64,000 nucleotides of DNA. Origin: JAWSVE01 sp050633885 (lineage in GTDB: Bacteria > Pseudomonadota > Gammaproteobacteria > Pseudomonadales > Cellvibrionaceae). Shown in pieces: positions 45,154-55,127 of this stretch (position 1 is its first letter; the number at the start of each line of letters is the position of its first letter). Where the stretch lies: contig JBOEHK010000001.1 of NCBI GenBank assembly GCA_050633885.1, positions 124,001 to 188,000 on the forward strand, read 5' to 3'. A program made the translations under genes and the position numbers. Below the pieces are notes generated by a model. It was given only the letters and a program-made list of their open reading frames with translations. It did not search any database and had not been told where the DNA came from.

Positions 45154-46311
45154 ATGCCTTCTGAACCGTCTCAGTCTATCCGTATAGGTATTCTCGCTGG
45201 TGAATCATCCGGTGATACCTTAGGTGCGGGATTGATGCGATCTGTTAAAGCTCGCTATCCCAAAGCAATCTTTGAAGGTATTGGTGGACCTAAAATGATT
45301 GCCGAAGGTTGCCATTCTTTTTCAGATCAAGAGCGTTTAGCGGTAATGGGTTATGTCGAACCCCTGAAACGATTACCTGAATTATTAGGAATTAGAAAAA
45401 AAATTCGCGAACATTTTTTGAGTAACCCGCCCGATGTTTTTATCGGTATAGATTCTCCAAGTTTTAATTTACCCTTAGAAAGGCAGTTTAAAGAAGCTGG
45501 AATTAAAACGGTGCACTATGTCAGTCCGCAAGTATGGGCATGGCGACAGGGACGAGTAAAAAAAATTGCCAATTCAGTTGATTTGATGTTGACGTTGTTT
45601 CCTTTTGAGGCAAAATTTTATAATGATCATGATGTCCCTGTTACTTTTGTCGGTCATACGTTAGCTGATCAATTGGCACTTGATCCTGATGTCAGTGAAG
45701 CACGAAAAGCTTTGGGCTTAACGAACCGTGAGCAGGTGATTGCTCTTTTACCTGGTAGCCGTGGAAGTGAAGTAAAACTCCTTGCGCCTGAATTTTTGGC
45801 TGCTGCACAATTGTGCATCCAAAAAAATCCGCAATTTAAATTCCTCATTCCTGCAGCCAACAAAAAACGCTTAGTTCAGCTTGAAACGATACTAGCAGAT
45901 TTTCCTGAATTACCTGTTACGTTAATGCTTGGTCGCTCACATGAAATAATGTGTGCTGCTGATGCAGTGATGATGGCCTCCGGGACGACAACGCTTGAAG
46001 CAATGTTGTTAAAAAAGCCGATGGTTGTTGCTTATAAATTTCCAGCACTTAGTTACGCCATTTTATCTCGGCTAATAAAAACGCCTCATATCGCGCTACC
46101 TAATATTTTAGCCGGAAAGGAATTGGTTCCTGAAATAATTCAAGATGATGTTTCTCCGGAGCTTTTATCCGAAAAAATAATGTCATATTTTGAAGATGAA
46201 AAAAAAGTGAATGAGTTAAAAAATGAATTTTTAACTATTCATAAAACACTGAAACAAGATGCCGATAAGAAAGCGGCTGCAGCAGTGCTTAACTTAATAA
46301 AAACGGTATAA
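45154..46311 (+). CDS. lpxB: Lipid-A-disaccharide synthase
   Basis: GT19 glycosyltransferase joining UDP-diacylglucosamine and lipid X. N-terminal ILAGESSGDTLGAGLM, FEGIGGPKM, IDSPSFNL, VHYVSPQVWAWRQGR and LLPGSRGSEV are all conserved, and ASGTTTLEAMLLKKPMVVAYK lies near the donor site. 385 residues is normal. Five bases before rnhB; coupled. Confidence 0.97.
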   Translation: MPSEPSQSIRIGILAGESSGDTLGAGLMRSVKARYPKAIFEGIGGPKMIAEGCHSFSDQERLAVMGYVEPLKRLPELLGIRKKIREHFLSNPPDVFIGIDSPSFNLPLERQFKEAGIKTVHYVSPQVWAWRQGRVKKIANSVDLMLTLFPFEAKFYNDHDVPVTFVGHTLADQLALDPDVSEARKALGLTNREQVIALLPGSRGSEVKLLAPEFLAAAQLCIQKNPQFKFLIPAANKKRLVQLETILADFPELPVTLMLGRSHEIMCAADAVMMASGTTTLEAMLLKKPMVVAYKFPALSYAILSRLIKTPHIALPNILAGKELVPEIIQDDVSPELLSEKIMSYFEDEKKVNELKNEFLTIHKTLKQDADKKAAAAVLNLIKTV

Positions 46312-46316
46312 AGATT

Positions 46317-46934
46317 ATGGCTGTCGAACTCTCGCCTTTTGTGAGTGAGTACAAAGGGCATCTTTTTGCGGGTGTTGATGAAGTGGGGCGGGGGCCTTTA
46401 GCGGGAGATGTGGTGACAGCGGCTGTCATTTTAGATCCTGACAAACCTATTGACGGATTAAACGACTCTAAAAAGCTAACGGAAAAAAGACGAGAAGCTT
46501 TGTTTGATATCATCAAAGAGCAATCGATCAGTTGGTGCATTGCTCGGGCATCGGTGGAAGAAATAGATAGCATCAATATTCTGCAAGCCAGTTTGTTAGC
46601 AATGGCGAGGGCGGTTGACGGTTTATCTGTTCCGCCTGAACATGTATTGGTGGATGGGAATAAAATCCCAAAGTGGGATTATTCTGCGGAAGCGGTGGTG
46701 AAAGGAGATAGTCGAGTTTCAGCCATCAGTGCGGCGTCAATCTTGGCGAAGGTGACCAGAGATAGAGAGATGATAGCGTTAAGTGATATTTATCCTGAGT
46801 ATGGATTTGAGTCACATAAAGGCTACCCCTCAAAGCAGCATTTGGAAGCTTTAGCATTGCACGGCGTGTTACCGATTCATCGACGAAGTTATGCGCCTGT
46901 TAGAAAAATAATCGAGCAGCTAGCTTACAGTTAA
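46317..46934 (+). CDS. rnhB: Ribonuclease HII
   Basis: Removes ribonucleotides from DNA-RNA hybrids and single ribonucleotides in DNA. Catalytic motif GVDEVGRGPLAGDVVTAAV holds the first Asp-Glu pair; the later Asp is in VLVDGNKIP, and the C-terminal HKGYPSKQH is conserved. 205 residues is normal. In most gammaproteobacteria dnaE follows; here the next gene is convergent valS, which marks a rearrangement. Confidence 0.97.
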   Translation: MAVELSPFVSEYKGHLFAGVDEVGRGPLAGDVVTAAVILDPDKPIDGLNDSKKLTEKRREALFDIIKEQSISWCIARASVEEIDSINILQASLLAMARAVDGLSVPPEHVLVDGNKIPKWDYSAEAVVKGDSRVSAISAASILAKVTRDREMIALSDIYPEYGFESHKGYPSKQHLEALALHGVLPIHRRSYAPVRKIIEQLAYS

Positions 46935-46942
46935 CTTAAAGG

Positions 46943-46962
46943 TATCGCTTCTCTGAACGATA
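46943..46962. terminator. Possible bidirectional hairpin between rnhB and valS
   Basis: A 5-bp outer stem (46943-46947 with 46958-46962) extends through a bulged C into a 3-bp inner stem. It lies in the 40-base convergent gap and could end both transcripts. T-rich sequence follows on the plus side, but only moderately. Confidence 0.4.
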
Positions 46963-46974
46963 TTCTTTGAAACA

Positions 46975-49743
46975 TTATAGTGTTTTCATTTTTTCTAATT
47001 GAGTGCGCAATCTGTCAGCGGCACTTTTAGCATCTTCCGCTTTTGCTTTTTCTTTGGCGACGACTTCTTCCGGTGCATTATCAACAAATTTACTGTTTGA
47101 CAATTTCCCTTCAATTCTTGCCAGTTCTTTTGAAAACTTATCGATTTCTTTTTGAAGTCGTTGGCTTTCAGCAGCCACATCAATTAATCCAGCCATTGGA
47201 ACGAGCAACTCCATTTTGCCGACTAACGCAGTAGCGGATAATGGCTCTTCTTCGTTTTTATATAACAATGTCAGATTTTCAATGTTAGCTAATTTGCATA
47301 AAAATCGTTTGTTATTTTCAATGCGTAGTTGATCCTCAGGGCTGGCATTTTTACAAATAACGATCAATTCTTTGTTCGGAGATAATTGCATTTCACCGCG
47401 AATATTTCGAATGCCTGTGACAAATATTTTTACCCATTCCAAATCGGATTCTGCGATAGCATCGTAATTACTTTCGTCGGGCATGGGGTAGGGCGCTAGC
47501 ATAACTGTGTCGCCTGTTACACCAGCCTTTGCTTTCACGCTTTGCCATAATTCTTCAGTAATAAACGGCATGAGAGGATGAGCTAATCGTAAAATAGTTT
47601 CTAAGGTGTTAATTAATGTTTGCTGGGTGCCGCGTCTTTGTTCTGGTGATGTTGATTCGTCAGTAAGAACTGGCTTTGATAATTCCAAATACCAACTACA
47701 AAACTCATTCCATACGAAGTCGTAAAGTGATTGACTGGCTAAATCAAAACGATAGGTGTCTATACCTTCGCGGACGACTTTTATTACGTGCTGAAGTCGT
47801 GATTGTATCCAGCGATCGGCAAGAGATAGTTCAATATTGTTTGCGTTGGTGCTGCTCGCATTAAAATCTTCACAGTTATTTAAAACGTAAGCAGAAGCAT
47901 TCCATATTTTATTGCAAAAATTTCGATAACCTTCAATGCGGCCAACATCAAAATTAATGTCACGACTTCGGGAGGCTAACGAATAAAAAGTAAAACGCAT
48001 AGCGTCGGTGCCATAGGCTTGTATGCCGCCAGCAAATTCCTTGCGTGTTTGCTTTTCAATTTTTTGCTCGAGCCGTGGCATCATCATGCCGGCAGTTCGT
48101 TTTTTGACGAGATCTTCTAGGTCGATTCCATCAATCATGTCGATAGGGTCAAGAACATTTCCTTTGGACTTCGACATTTTTTGGCCATGGCTGTCACGAA
48201 CCATGCCGGTACAGTAAACCGTTTTAAATGGTATTTCTTTTCGAAAATACAATGTGAGCATAATCATTCTGGCAACCCAGAAAAATATAATATCGAATCC
48301 TGTCACTAACACATTGGATGGGTGAAACGTTGTTAACTCAGGCGTGTTTTCTGGCCAACCTAGTGTGCCAAACGTCCATAAACCTGATGAAAACCATGTG
48401 TCGAGAACATCTTCGTCTTGTTTCAAGGTGACATTATCAGAGATATTATGTTTCTTGCGGACGTCTTCTTCACTGCGCCCGACAAAAATTTTACCGTCTT
48501 CGTCATACCAAGCAGGGATGCGATGGCCCCACCAAAGTTGTCGAGAAATACACCAGTCTTGAATGTCTCGCATCCAAGAAAAGTACATGTTTTCGTAATT
48601 TTTTGGGACGAACTCGATGTCCCCATCTTCAACGGCTTTAATTGCTTCCTCGGCTAATGGTTTTGTTTTTACATACCACTGATAGGTTAAGTAGGGTTCG
48701 ATAATGACACCACTACGATCACCGCGAGGAATTTTTAATTTGTGTGGTTCGATTTTTTCGAGTAGGCCTTCTGCTTCTAAATCTGAAACGATTTGTTTAC
48801 GAGCATCAAATCGATCCATGCCTTTGTATTGTTCGGGAACTGAATTATTTAACTTTGCGTCGTCATCAAACACATTAATTACCGGTAGGTCGTGCCTTAG
48901 CCCCATTTCGTAATCGTTAAAGTCGTGTCCCGGCGTTATTTTCACGCAGCCACTTCCAAAATCTTTTTCGACATAATCATCGGCTATGATAGGAATTTGA
49001 CGTTGAGTGAATGGCAAGGTGATGGTTTTACCGATTAAATGTTGATAGCGTTCGTCTTCTGGGTGAACGGCAACAGCGGTATCGCCAAGCATGGTTTCGG
49101 GTCTCGTGGTTGCTACAATAAGAAAACCTGAGCCATCTGTTAATGGGTATTTAAAATGCCAGAGATGGCCATCTTCTTCTTCAGAAAGAACCTCGAGATC
49201 AGAAATAGCGGTATGAAGTTTGGGGTCCCAATTAACCAACCGTTTGCCACGATAAATTAAACCGTCTTCATGTAATCGAATAAAGACTTCTTGAACACCC
49301 TTATAAAAACCGTCGTCCATGGTGAAACGTTCACGGGACCAATCGGCTGAAGCGCCTAGACGACGAAGTTGGCGAGTAATGTTTCCGCCGGATTCTTCTT
49401 TCCATTCCCAGACTTTCTCAACAAATTTCTCTCGCCCAAGATCGTGTCGAGAAATCCCTTTGGCATCAAGTTGTCGTTCAACAACCATTTGTGTCGCGAT
49501 ACCGGCGTGATCGACGCCAACTTGCCACAATGTATTATTTCCACACATACGTTTGTAACGAATCAGCGCGTCCATGATAGACGCTTGAAACCCGTGCCCC
49601 ATGTGTAAACTGCCAGTGACGTTAGGTGGTGGAATCATAATGGAATAAGGCTCGCCTTTGCCGCTAGGGGCAAAGTAATTTTTTTGTTCCCATTCTTGAT
49701 ACCACTTGGTTTCGATTGATTGCGGAGCGTATGTTTTTTCCAT
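46975..49743 (-). CDS. valS: Valyl-tRNA synthetase
   Basis: Class I aminoacyl-tRNA synthetase charging tRNA-Val. Signature HMGH is at residues 47-50 and KMSKS in GQKMSKSKGN. The CP1 editing domain lies between them, an anticodon-binding domain follows (about 620-770), and a C-terminal coiled coil rich in Lys and Glu covers about the last 65 residues. 922 residues is close to normal. It is downstream of holC and the acidic protein, as in Pseudomonas. Confidence 0.98.
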   Translation of the reverse strand: MEKTYAPQSIETKWYQEWEQKNYFAPSGKGEPYSIMIPPPNVTGSLHMGHGFQASIMDALIRYKRMCGNNTLWQVGVDHAGIATQMVVERQLDAKGISRHDLGREKFVEKVWEWKEESGGNITRQLRRLGASADWSRERFTMDDGFYKGVQEVFIRLHEDGLIYRGKRLVNWDPKLHTAISDLEVLSEEEDGHLWHFKYPLTDGSGFLIVATTRPETMLGDTAVAVHPEDERYQHLIGKTITLPFTQRQIPIIADDYVEKDFGSGCVKITPGHDFNDYEMGLRHDLPVINVFDDDAKLNNSVPEQYKGMDRFDARKQIVSDLEAEGLLEKIEPHKLKIPRGDRSGVIIEPYLTYQWYVKTKPLAEEAIKAVEDGDIEFVPKNYENMYFSWMRDIQDWCISRQLWWGHRIPAWYDEDGKIFVGRSEEDVRKKHNISDNVTLKQDEDVLDTWFSSGLWTFGTLGWPENTPELTTFHPSNVLVTGFDIIFFWVARMIMLTLYFRKEIPFKTVYCTGMVRDSHGQKMSKSKGNVLDPIDMIDGIDLEDLVKKRTAGMMMPRLEQKIEKQTRKEFAGGIQAYGTDAMRFTFYSLASRSRDINFDVGRIEGYRNFCNKIWNASAYVLNNCEDFNASSTNANNIELSLADRWIQSRLQHVIKVVREGIDTYRFDLASQSLYDFVWNEFCSWYLELSKPVLTDESTSPEQRRGTQQTLINTLETILRLAHPLMPFITEELWQSVKAKAGVTGDTVMLAPYPMPDESNYDAIAESDLEWVKIFVTGIRNIRGEMQLSPNKELIVICKNASPEDQLRIENNKRFLCKLANIENLTLLYKNEEEPLSATALVGKMELLVPMAGLIDVAAESQRLQKEIDKFSKELARIEGKLSNSKFVDNAPEEVVAKEKAKAEDAKSAADRLRTQLEKMKTL

Positions 49744-49936
49744 GGAGGTTCGACTGCTTATATCACTGAGTTAAATGTTAAATGCAAAATAGGGTTACAT
49801 TTTTGAGTAAAAATAGAGGACTAAATGTTGACTGGTGATTATCCATGTTATGAGGTTAGCCCTATGATCCCATTGAGACCAAAGGCGGAATTATACCTCG
49901 GGGAGGGTGGTGGGCCTAGCCTAAAACAGTCTCGAA

Positions 49937-51619
49937 TTAGTCAGATGATTTTTCTTGCTTAATCAATTCTCGGATTTTTTGTCGAAGTTCGCTCTCGATT
50001 TTAGGCAAGACGGAGCCGATGACTTCTTCGATCACCCTATCTTCTTGAGAGGCACTTTGAGTGGGGGTATTTTCAGTAGGTTTTGATGCCGGAGGATTTT
50101 CTGTTGAAGGGGGTTGGTTGCCTTTGGCAAGCTTCTCATTGGCATCGAGAGACATTTGTGCGGCGGTACTGTCGTCGATTTCTTGCTGTAGTGTTCGATT
50201 GGTATGTAATCGTTCACGTATATGCTTGGGTAAAAATGGGTTTTCAGTCTTTTTAATGGCTGGATTTTCCATTTTTCTATTGGGTGTTTTTACACTCGCG
50301 ACTGAAGAGGTCAAGGATCCATCTGATTCTTTAGTTGGTTTTTCAGCTGTGGATTCAATGGTCGAAACTTCCTTGTCAGATTTTGGCTGGTCAGCTTCAT
50401 CGATTTTTTTCTTGTTGAGTGCTTCTTTGCTGGAATCATTTTCACTTGTGTCAAAGAGACTGGGTTGATGCTCTTTTGTTGATTCAGATTCGTTGGTTTT
50501 TTTATCTTTAGCGAGCGATTCTTGCACCTGCTCTGATAGGTCACCACCTGTAATACTGTTGGTGACTTCTAAGATGGCTGCTTCTAGTAAAGAATCGTCC
50601 GATTCGTCAGAGGTATCTTCTTGAGTATCTGCTGCTGTACTATTTTCAAATGAATCATCTTCAATATTGAATTCAGTGGTGGAATCCTCTTCTGCTTGCT
50701 TATTATCGCCTGATTGCAAAGCGTCAGCGTTATCCAATGTTTCAAATTCTGGTGCCTCTTCTTCCGTCTCTTCTAATACATCTTCTTTTAACGCTAAAGG
50801 GGATTGTTCGATCGCTTCATTGTCTGATTGCGGCGCATTGGATATGGATAAAGCGTCACCAGTTGATGGCTTATCGTCAAAAGGGGTTTCGTCTTCTCGA
50901 TGTATCTCCTTGCTCGTATTACTGTCTTCAGTTGGATCATTTTCAATTAAGTAATCATCAAACTCTTTGAGCGTCTCATTGACGTGATTTTCATCGAGAG
51001 TGGTGTCAATCGGTGTTTCATCTACGATATCGTTCGCGATACTTTTTAGCTCTTCTTCCAAACTGAGAAATTTTTTGGACTCGGGTTTTAATGGTTTAGT
51101 TTCTGAAAAGGATTCTGTTGTTGTTTCTGATTCTGAAGGCTTGGTAGGTTCTTCTATGTTGGGTGCCTTGGGTTTAACAACATCTTTAGGCATTGCATTG
51201 AGAGCAATCATTTCTGGTGATAATTCTTCGCCAGTCGGGTCACTTTTTATCTCTGGCTCGTCATCAAATAGGGACTTTGTTTTCTGCTGGGATGGAGTAA
51301 ATTGTTCAGGAGAATCTTTGAACGATTGTGCTTTCATAGCTCTAGAGACAATGTCATCTTCTTCGACCGAAGACTCTAATGTGGGAATGTCTTCTTCATT
51401 TACATCGAGGGAATCAGTTAATACTGGGAGAGCATCAAAGTCGATATCACTATCGGTCGCTTCATTAAAGTTTTGATGGCTGCTGCTCACTTCTTGAGTG
51501 AGAAGTGGTGGTTCAAAATCACTATCTTCGTCATCAAGCAAGTGTTTAATTGATTCTAATTCGTCCAATAATGCTTTTTTTGATGGCTTTTGTTTGATAG
51601 AAATTGGCTTTTTCGACAT
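49937..51619 (-). CDS. Acidic low-complexity protein between holC and valS
   Basis: 560 residues, strongly acidic and rich in Ser, Thr, Glu and Asp, probably disordered over about residues 40-460. Only the ends look conserved: N-terminal KPSKKALLDELESIKHLLDDED, and C-terminal NPFLPKHIRERLH followed by VIEEVIGSVLPKIESELRQKI. Shorter proteins with such ends lie between holC and valS in Pseudomonas-like genomes, as I recall. Function unknown; a link to the DNA polymerase clamp loader or to assembly is only suggested by position. Confidence 0.75.
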   Translation of the reverse strand: MSKKPISIKQKPSKKALLDELESIKHLLDDEDSDFEPPLLTQEVSSSHQNFNEATDSDIDFDALPVLTDSLDVNEEDIPTLESSVEEDDIVSRAMKAQSFKDSPEQFTPSQQKTKSLFDDEPEIKSDPTGEELSPEMIALNAMPKDVVKPKAPNIEEPTKPSESETTTESFSETKPLKPESKKFLSLEEELKSIANDIVDETPIDTTLDENHVNETLKEFDDYLIENDPTEDSNTSKEIHREDETPFDDKPSTGDALSISNAPQSDNEAIEQSPLALKEDVLEETEEEAPEFETLDNADALQSGDNKQAEEDSTTEFNIEDDSFENSTAADTQEDTSDESDDSLLEAAILEVTNSITGGDLSEQVQESLAKDKKTNESESTKEHQPSLFDTSENDSSKEALNKKKIDEADQPKSDKEVSTIESTAEKPTKESDGSLTSSVASVKTPNRKMENPAIKKTENPFLPKHIRERLHTNRTLQQEIDDSTAAQMSLDANEKLAKGNQPPSTENPPASKPTENTPTQSASQEDRVIEEVIGSVLPKIESELRQKIRELIKQEKSSD

Positions 51620-51706
51620 TGCCGTAAAGTCCCACTACTGACTATTATTGATTGTGAAAAATGCAGTGAGGGCTCTCTTTTAAGAGAGTGCCACACTTAG
51701 CAGGTG

Positions 51707-52204
51707 CTACAAGTTTTGAACAGGATGAGATTGTAGCGGATAGCCGCACTCTTGGTAAAATTTATAATTTGCTCTTGTTGAGTTTAGAACATCATTGTCC
51801 TTTACCACAATTTCTATTAATCGATTTAACTTAGCGTGATTGGAAGGGGGTTGTGGCCGAAGGTTGATATAAACATCCTGCACACAATCGGCATTCTCAG
51901 ATTCTAGCGTATGGCAAATCACCACTGATTCTGTTGTCGTCGTTTGCTCACTTGATAATCCGCTTTCTTCATCGGAATTGGCAGCTATCGCGGGGTTTGA
52001 CGGCTCAATGATCTGGTGCGGCATAAAAGATTCAGGAGGGGATGTCCATAATAGTTGATCGAGTTCTCTTGAATGCTCAGCGTTTGCAGTAGCAATAAAG
52101 ACCGTGTTGCCGATGCTTCTCATTTTTTCGATAAAGCGGCAGACAAACTGATGCCGCTCATCTATCTGGTCTGATTTTAAAACGTAAAAAATAACTTTTT
52201 CCAT
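51707..52204 (-). CDS. holC: DNA polymerase III chi subunit
   Basis: Chi joins the clamp loader (through psi) to single-strand binding protein. The N-terminus VIFYVLKSDQIDERHQFVCRFIEKM and the middle LDQLLWTSPPESFMPHQI match the family, and LNRLIEIV lies near the C-terminus. 165 residues, a little longer than E. coli because of a Ser/Glu/Thr-rich insertion around residues 80-100. It is followed by the acidic gene and preceded by pepA on the same strand. Confidence 0.92.
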   Translation of the reverse strand: MEKVIFYVLKSDQIDERHQFVCRFIEKMRSIGNTVFIATANAEHSRELDQLLWTSPPESFMPHQIIEPSNPAIAANSDEESGLSSEQTTTTESVVICHTLESENADCVQDVYINLRPQPPSNHAKLNRLIEIVVKDNDVLNSTRANYKFYQECGYPLQSHPVQNL

Positions 52205-52246
52205 CTTACCTTTTGTCCAAAATATGCAACGAAACGACGGAGCATT

Positions 52247-53728
52247 TTAGCCATTTTCCAGTAGGTAATTGACTAATAATGGCACTGGACGTCCTGTTGC
52301 GCCTTTGTCGGCATTCGATAACCACGCTGAACCAGCAATATCCAAATGGGCCCAAGGGTAAGATTCAGTGAAGTGAGAAAGGAAGCAGGCGGCTGTAATA
52401 CTCCCTGCTTTTGGACCACCTATATTGGCTAAATCGGCAAAGTTGCTGTCTAACTGTGGTTTGTATTCATCCCAGAGCGGCATTTGCCACGCGCGATCGC
52501 TACTGATTTCTCCAGCAGCGATTAATTGGTTTGCGAGAGGTTGTTGATTGCTATATAAACCGGAAGCATGTTGTCCTAGAGCTACAACACATGCACCTGT
52601 TAGCGTTGCGACGTCAACCACCGCTTTGGGTTTAAAGCGTTCTGCATAAGTGAGCGCGTCGCATAAAACGAGTCGACCTTCCGCATCGGTATTCAATACT
52701 TCGATAGTTTTACCAGACATTGAGGTCACGATATCGCCCGGTTTGGTGGCTTTTCCGCTTGGCATATTTTCAGCGGCAGCGACAACGACAACGAAGTTTA
52801 GCTTAGGCTTGAGGATACTGATTGCTTTCATCGCACCTAACACACTAGCTGCTCCGCACATGTCGAACTTCATCTCATCCATACCGCCACCAGGTTTCAA
52901 GCTGATTCCTCCGGTATCGAACGTAATTCCCTTGCCTACAAACACCGTCGGCTTTTGAGATTTAGCAGCTCCGGCGTACTCCAATACAATCAGTTGAGCC
53001 GGTTCTTTGCTTCCGGCAGATACGCTAAGCAGAGAGCCCATGCCAAGCTTCTCCATTTGCTTTTCACTCAGAATTTTGGCGGTTATCTTCGTGTGGTTTT
53101 TTGCAATTTTCTTTGCTTCTTCAGCTAAATACGTAGGGGTGCAAATATTGCCTGGGAGATTGCCGAGATCTCTCGCTAGCGATGTGCCTTCGGCTATTGC
53201 AGAGGCCGTTGACACAGCTTTTTTGGTTGAACTTAATAGAGGCTTCTCAGTGCAGATATTGATGCTTTTTAATGGGTTCGGTGATTTTTTTTGACTTTTG
53301 AGTGAGTCAAATACATAGAATTGTTGAGAAAAAAGCAGAACGGTTTGTTGCGCTTTCCAGTTTTCATCGCGTCCATCGACTATCACACCGGAAAGATATA
53401 AAAAGGCGTTTTTACTTTGAGTTTTTTTAATGGCATTCGCCGCGGATAAAATTGATTTTCGGAAGTCTGACGTGCTGCAATGTTTTTGTTGGCCAAAACC
53501 GACAAGTAAAATTCTATCAGCATGGATATTCTGTACTGTATGCAAAAGGACGCTCTCGCCGACTTTGCCTGTTATATCTCCTGATTTGATCAGGGCGCGT
53601 ATCGCTCCATTACTGGCTTTGTTAAGTTCTGATGCAGAGTCAGAGAGTTTTCCGCCGTCAAAGATAGGAATAATAAGGCAATCGGCTTTTTGAGATGAGC
53701 TAGTGGAGTGGCTTGCAAGAAACTTCAT
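52247..53728 (-). CDS. pepA: Leucyl aminopeptidase PepA
   Basis: M17 dizinc aminopeptidase, hexameric; in E. coli it is also a DNA-binding protein in site-specific recombination and carAB control. Signatures: VGKGITFDTGGISLKPGGGM, DMCGAASVLG and the family signature NTDAEGRL. 493 residues from the ATG at 53728, after an AGGA site; an in-frame upstream start at 53770 lacks conserved sequence. Divergent from lptF, as in E. coli and Pseudomonas. Confidence 0.96.
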   Translation of the reverse strand: MKFLASHSTSSSQKADCLIIPIFDGGKLSDSASELNKASNGAIRALIKSGDITGKVGESVLLHTVQNIHADRILLVGFGQQKHCSTSDFRKSILSAANAIKKTQSKNAFLYLSGVIVDGRDENWKAQQTVLLFSQQFYVFDSLKSQKKSPNPLKSINICTEKPLLSSTKKAVSTASAIAEGTSLARDLGNLPGNICTPTYLAEEAKKIAKNHTKITAKILSEKQMEKLGMGSLLSVSAGSKEPAQLIVLEYAGAAKSQKPTVFVGKGITFDTGGISLKPGGGMDEMKFDMCGAASVLGAMKAISILKPKLNFVVVVAAAENMPSGKATKPGDIVTSMSGKTIEVLNTDAEGRLVLCDALTYAERFKPKAVVDVATLTGACVVALGQHASGLYSNQQPLANQLIAAGEISSDRAWQMPLWDEYKPQLDSNFADLANIGGPKAGSITAACFLSHFTESYPWAHLDIAGSAWLSNADKGATGRPVPLLVNYLLENG

Positions 53729-53906
53729 GAAGAATCCTAGATTTGTTGTCCAAAGATTAGGTTGAATCACAGAGAAAGCAGTTCAAGCTAGCTATTCGTT
53801 TTGTTGGCCGCTTATAATGGCTTGCTTTGCAATGTGATGTAAACCTATAGTTTACGTCAGTTGTAAAGATGAGCAACCACACACGCTAAAAAGAACATAA
53901 AAACCT

Positions 53907-55127
53907 GTGATTATACTGCGCTACATTACTAGAGAGATACTGACAACAACATTAGTGATTAGTGGAGCGCTAGTACTTTTTAGTGTCGGTGGGCGATTTT
54001 CAAAATATTTGGATCAGGCTTGGAATGGTGATTTCTCACCAAATGTTTTGTTCCTTGTACTTGCCTATCGAATACCTGAATTTTTAACGCTCATCCTACC
54101 TATCAGTTTTTTCCTCGGCGCTCTTATGGCGTTTGGCCGCCTTTATGTCGACAACGAAATGGTTGTTCTGTCGAGCGGTGGAATTGGTAAGGGAAAAATA
54201 TTGGGTCATACACTTTTCTCTTCAGGGATTATTGCTATCGTCGTAGCAGCGCTTTCAATTTGGATTGCTCCTCATTATCTAGCAAAAACTCAAAATATCT
54301 TTGAAGAGCAAAGTCAGCGCAGTGAGTTGAATGTGTTAGCGGCTAATCGGTTTCAGACGTTGTCGGATGGGAAATTGATGACGTATTTTCAGAGCTTTAA
54401 TGAGTCTAGAACCAAAATTAACAATGTGTTTATTGCCGAGATGTCGACAGATGAATTATCTCCATCGGATACAGGGCAACCTGTGAGTGATTTGAAGACG
54501 GTTCTTAGCTCCGCTGATTCAGCAGAACAAGAGCAACTGTTTGTGATTACGGCAAAAGAGGGAGAAGAGTGGAATGATCCCGATACAGGGCGAAGATATT
54601 TACTTCTTCATGATGGTTATCAATACGTAGGAAAACCAGGGGAGCGTAATTATCAGGAGTTAAAATTTGAGACCTACGGTTATTACTTGCAGCCAAGAGA
54701 TGTGGTTCGTGGACGATCTGTTAAATTAGAAAACCTTCCTTTGAAACGTTTGCTTGAAGTGGATCATCAAGCTTATAAGGCTGAGTTTCATTGGCGAATA
54801 TCACTTCCTATTATGGTCATTATTGTTACTTTTATTGCTGTTCCCATGAGTCACACTAATCCAAGGCAAGGACGATTTGTAAAAATGCTTCCCGCTTTTT
54901 TCTTGTTTATGTCCTACCTAGGTTTGTTGGTTGTTGCTAAAGGCTGGGTGGAAGAACAAAAGTTATCTACCAGTGTTGGTCTGTGGCCCATTCATGGCAT
55001 GTATTTGTGTTTAGGTCTTGCATTAATGTGGTGGAACAACGGCCAGCCGAATGGAAAAATGTTTAACTCCCGTGTCTCGTCAGAGGTCGGTGGTGAGCGT
55101 GTCACAAGAGATAATCACAATGCATAA
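53907..55127 (+). CDS. lptF: LPS export permease LptF
   Basis: Transmembrane subunit of the LptB2FGC transporter that extracts LPS from the inner membrane. N-terminal ILRYITREIL and six membrane segments (about 12-30, 52-75, 98-118, then 300-395), with a periplasmic beta-jellyroll domain between (about 125-275). GTG start with a weak ribosome-binding site. 406 residues is somewhat longer than E. coli. Overlaps lptG by 8 bases. Confidence 0.95.
   Translation: MIILRYITREILTTTLVISGALVLFSVGGRFSKYLDQAWNGDFSPNVLFLVLAYRIPEFLTLILPISFFLGALMAFGRLYVDNEMVVLSSGGIGKGKILGHTLFSSGIIAIVVAALSIWIAPHYLAKTQNIFEEQSQRSELNVLAANRFQTLSDGKLMTYFQSFNESRTKINNVFIAEMSTDELSPSDTGQPVSDLKTVLSSADSAEQEQLFVITAKEGEEWNDPDTGRRYLLLHDGYQYVGKPGERNYQELKFETYGYYLQPRDVVRGRSVKLENLPLKRLLEVDHQAYKAEFHWRISLPIMVIIVTFIAVPMSHTNPRQGRFVKMLPAFFLFMSYLGLLVVAKGWVEEQKLSTSVGLWPIHGMYLCLGLALMWWNNGQPNGKMFNSRVSSEVGGERVTRDNHNA

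Noticed and set aside
51000..51476. Plus-strand frame of 158 residues opposite the acidic protein
   Set aside because: Ser/Val-rich mirror of low-complexity acidic codons; typical shadow.
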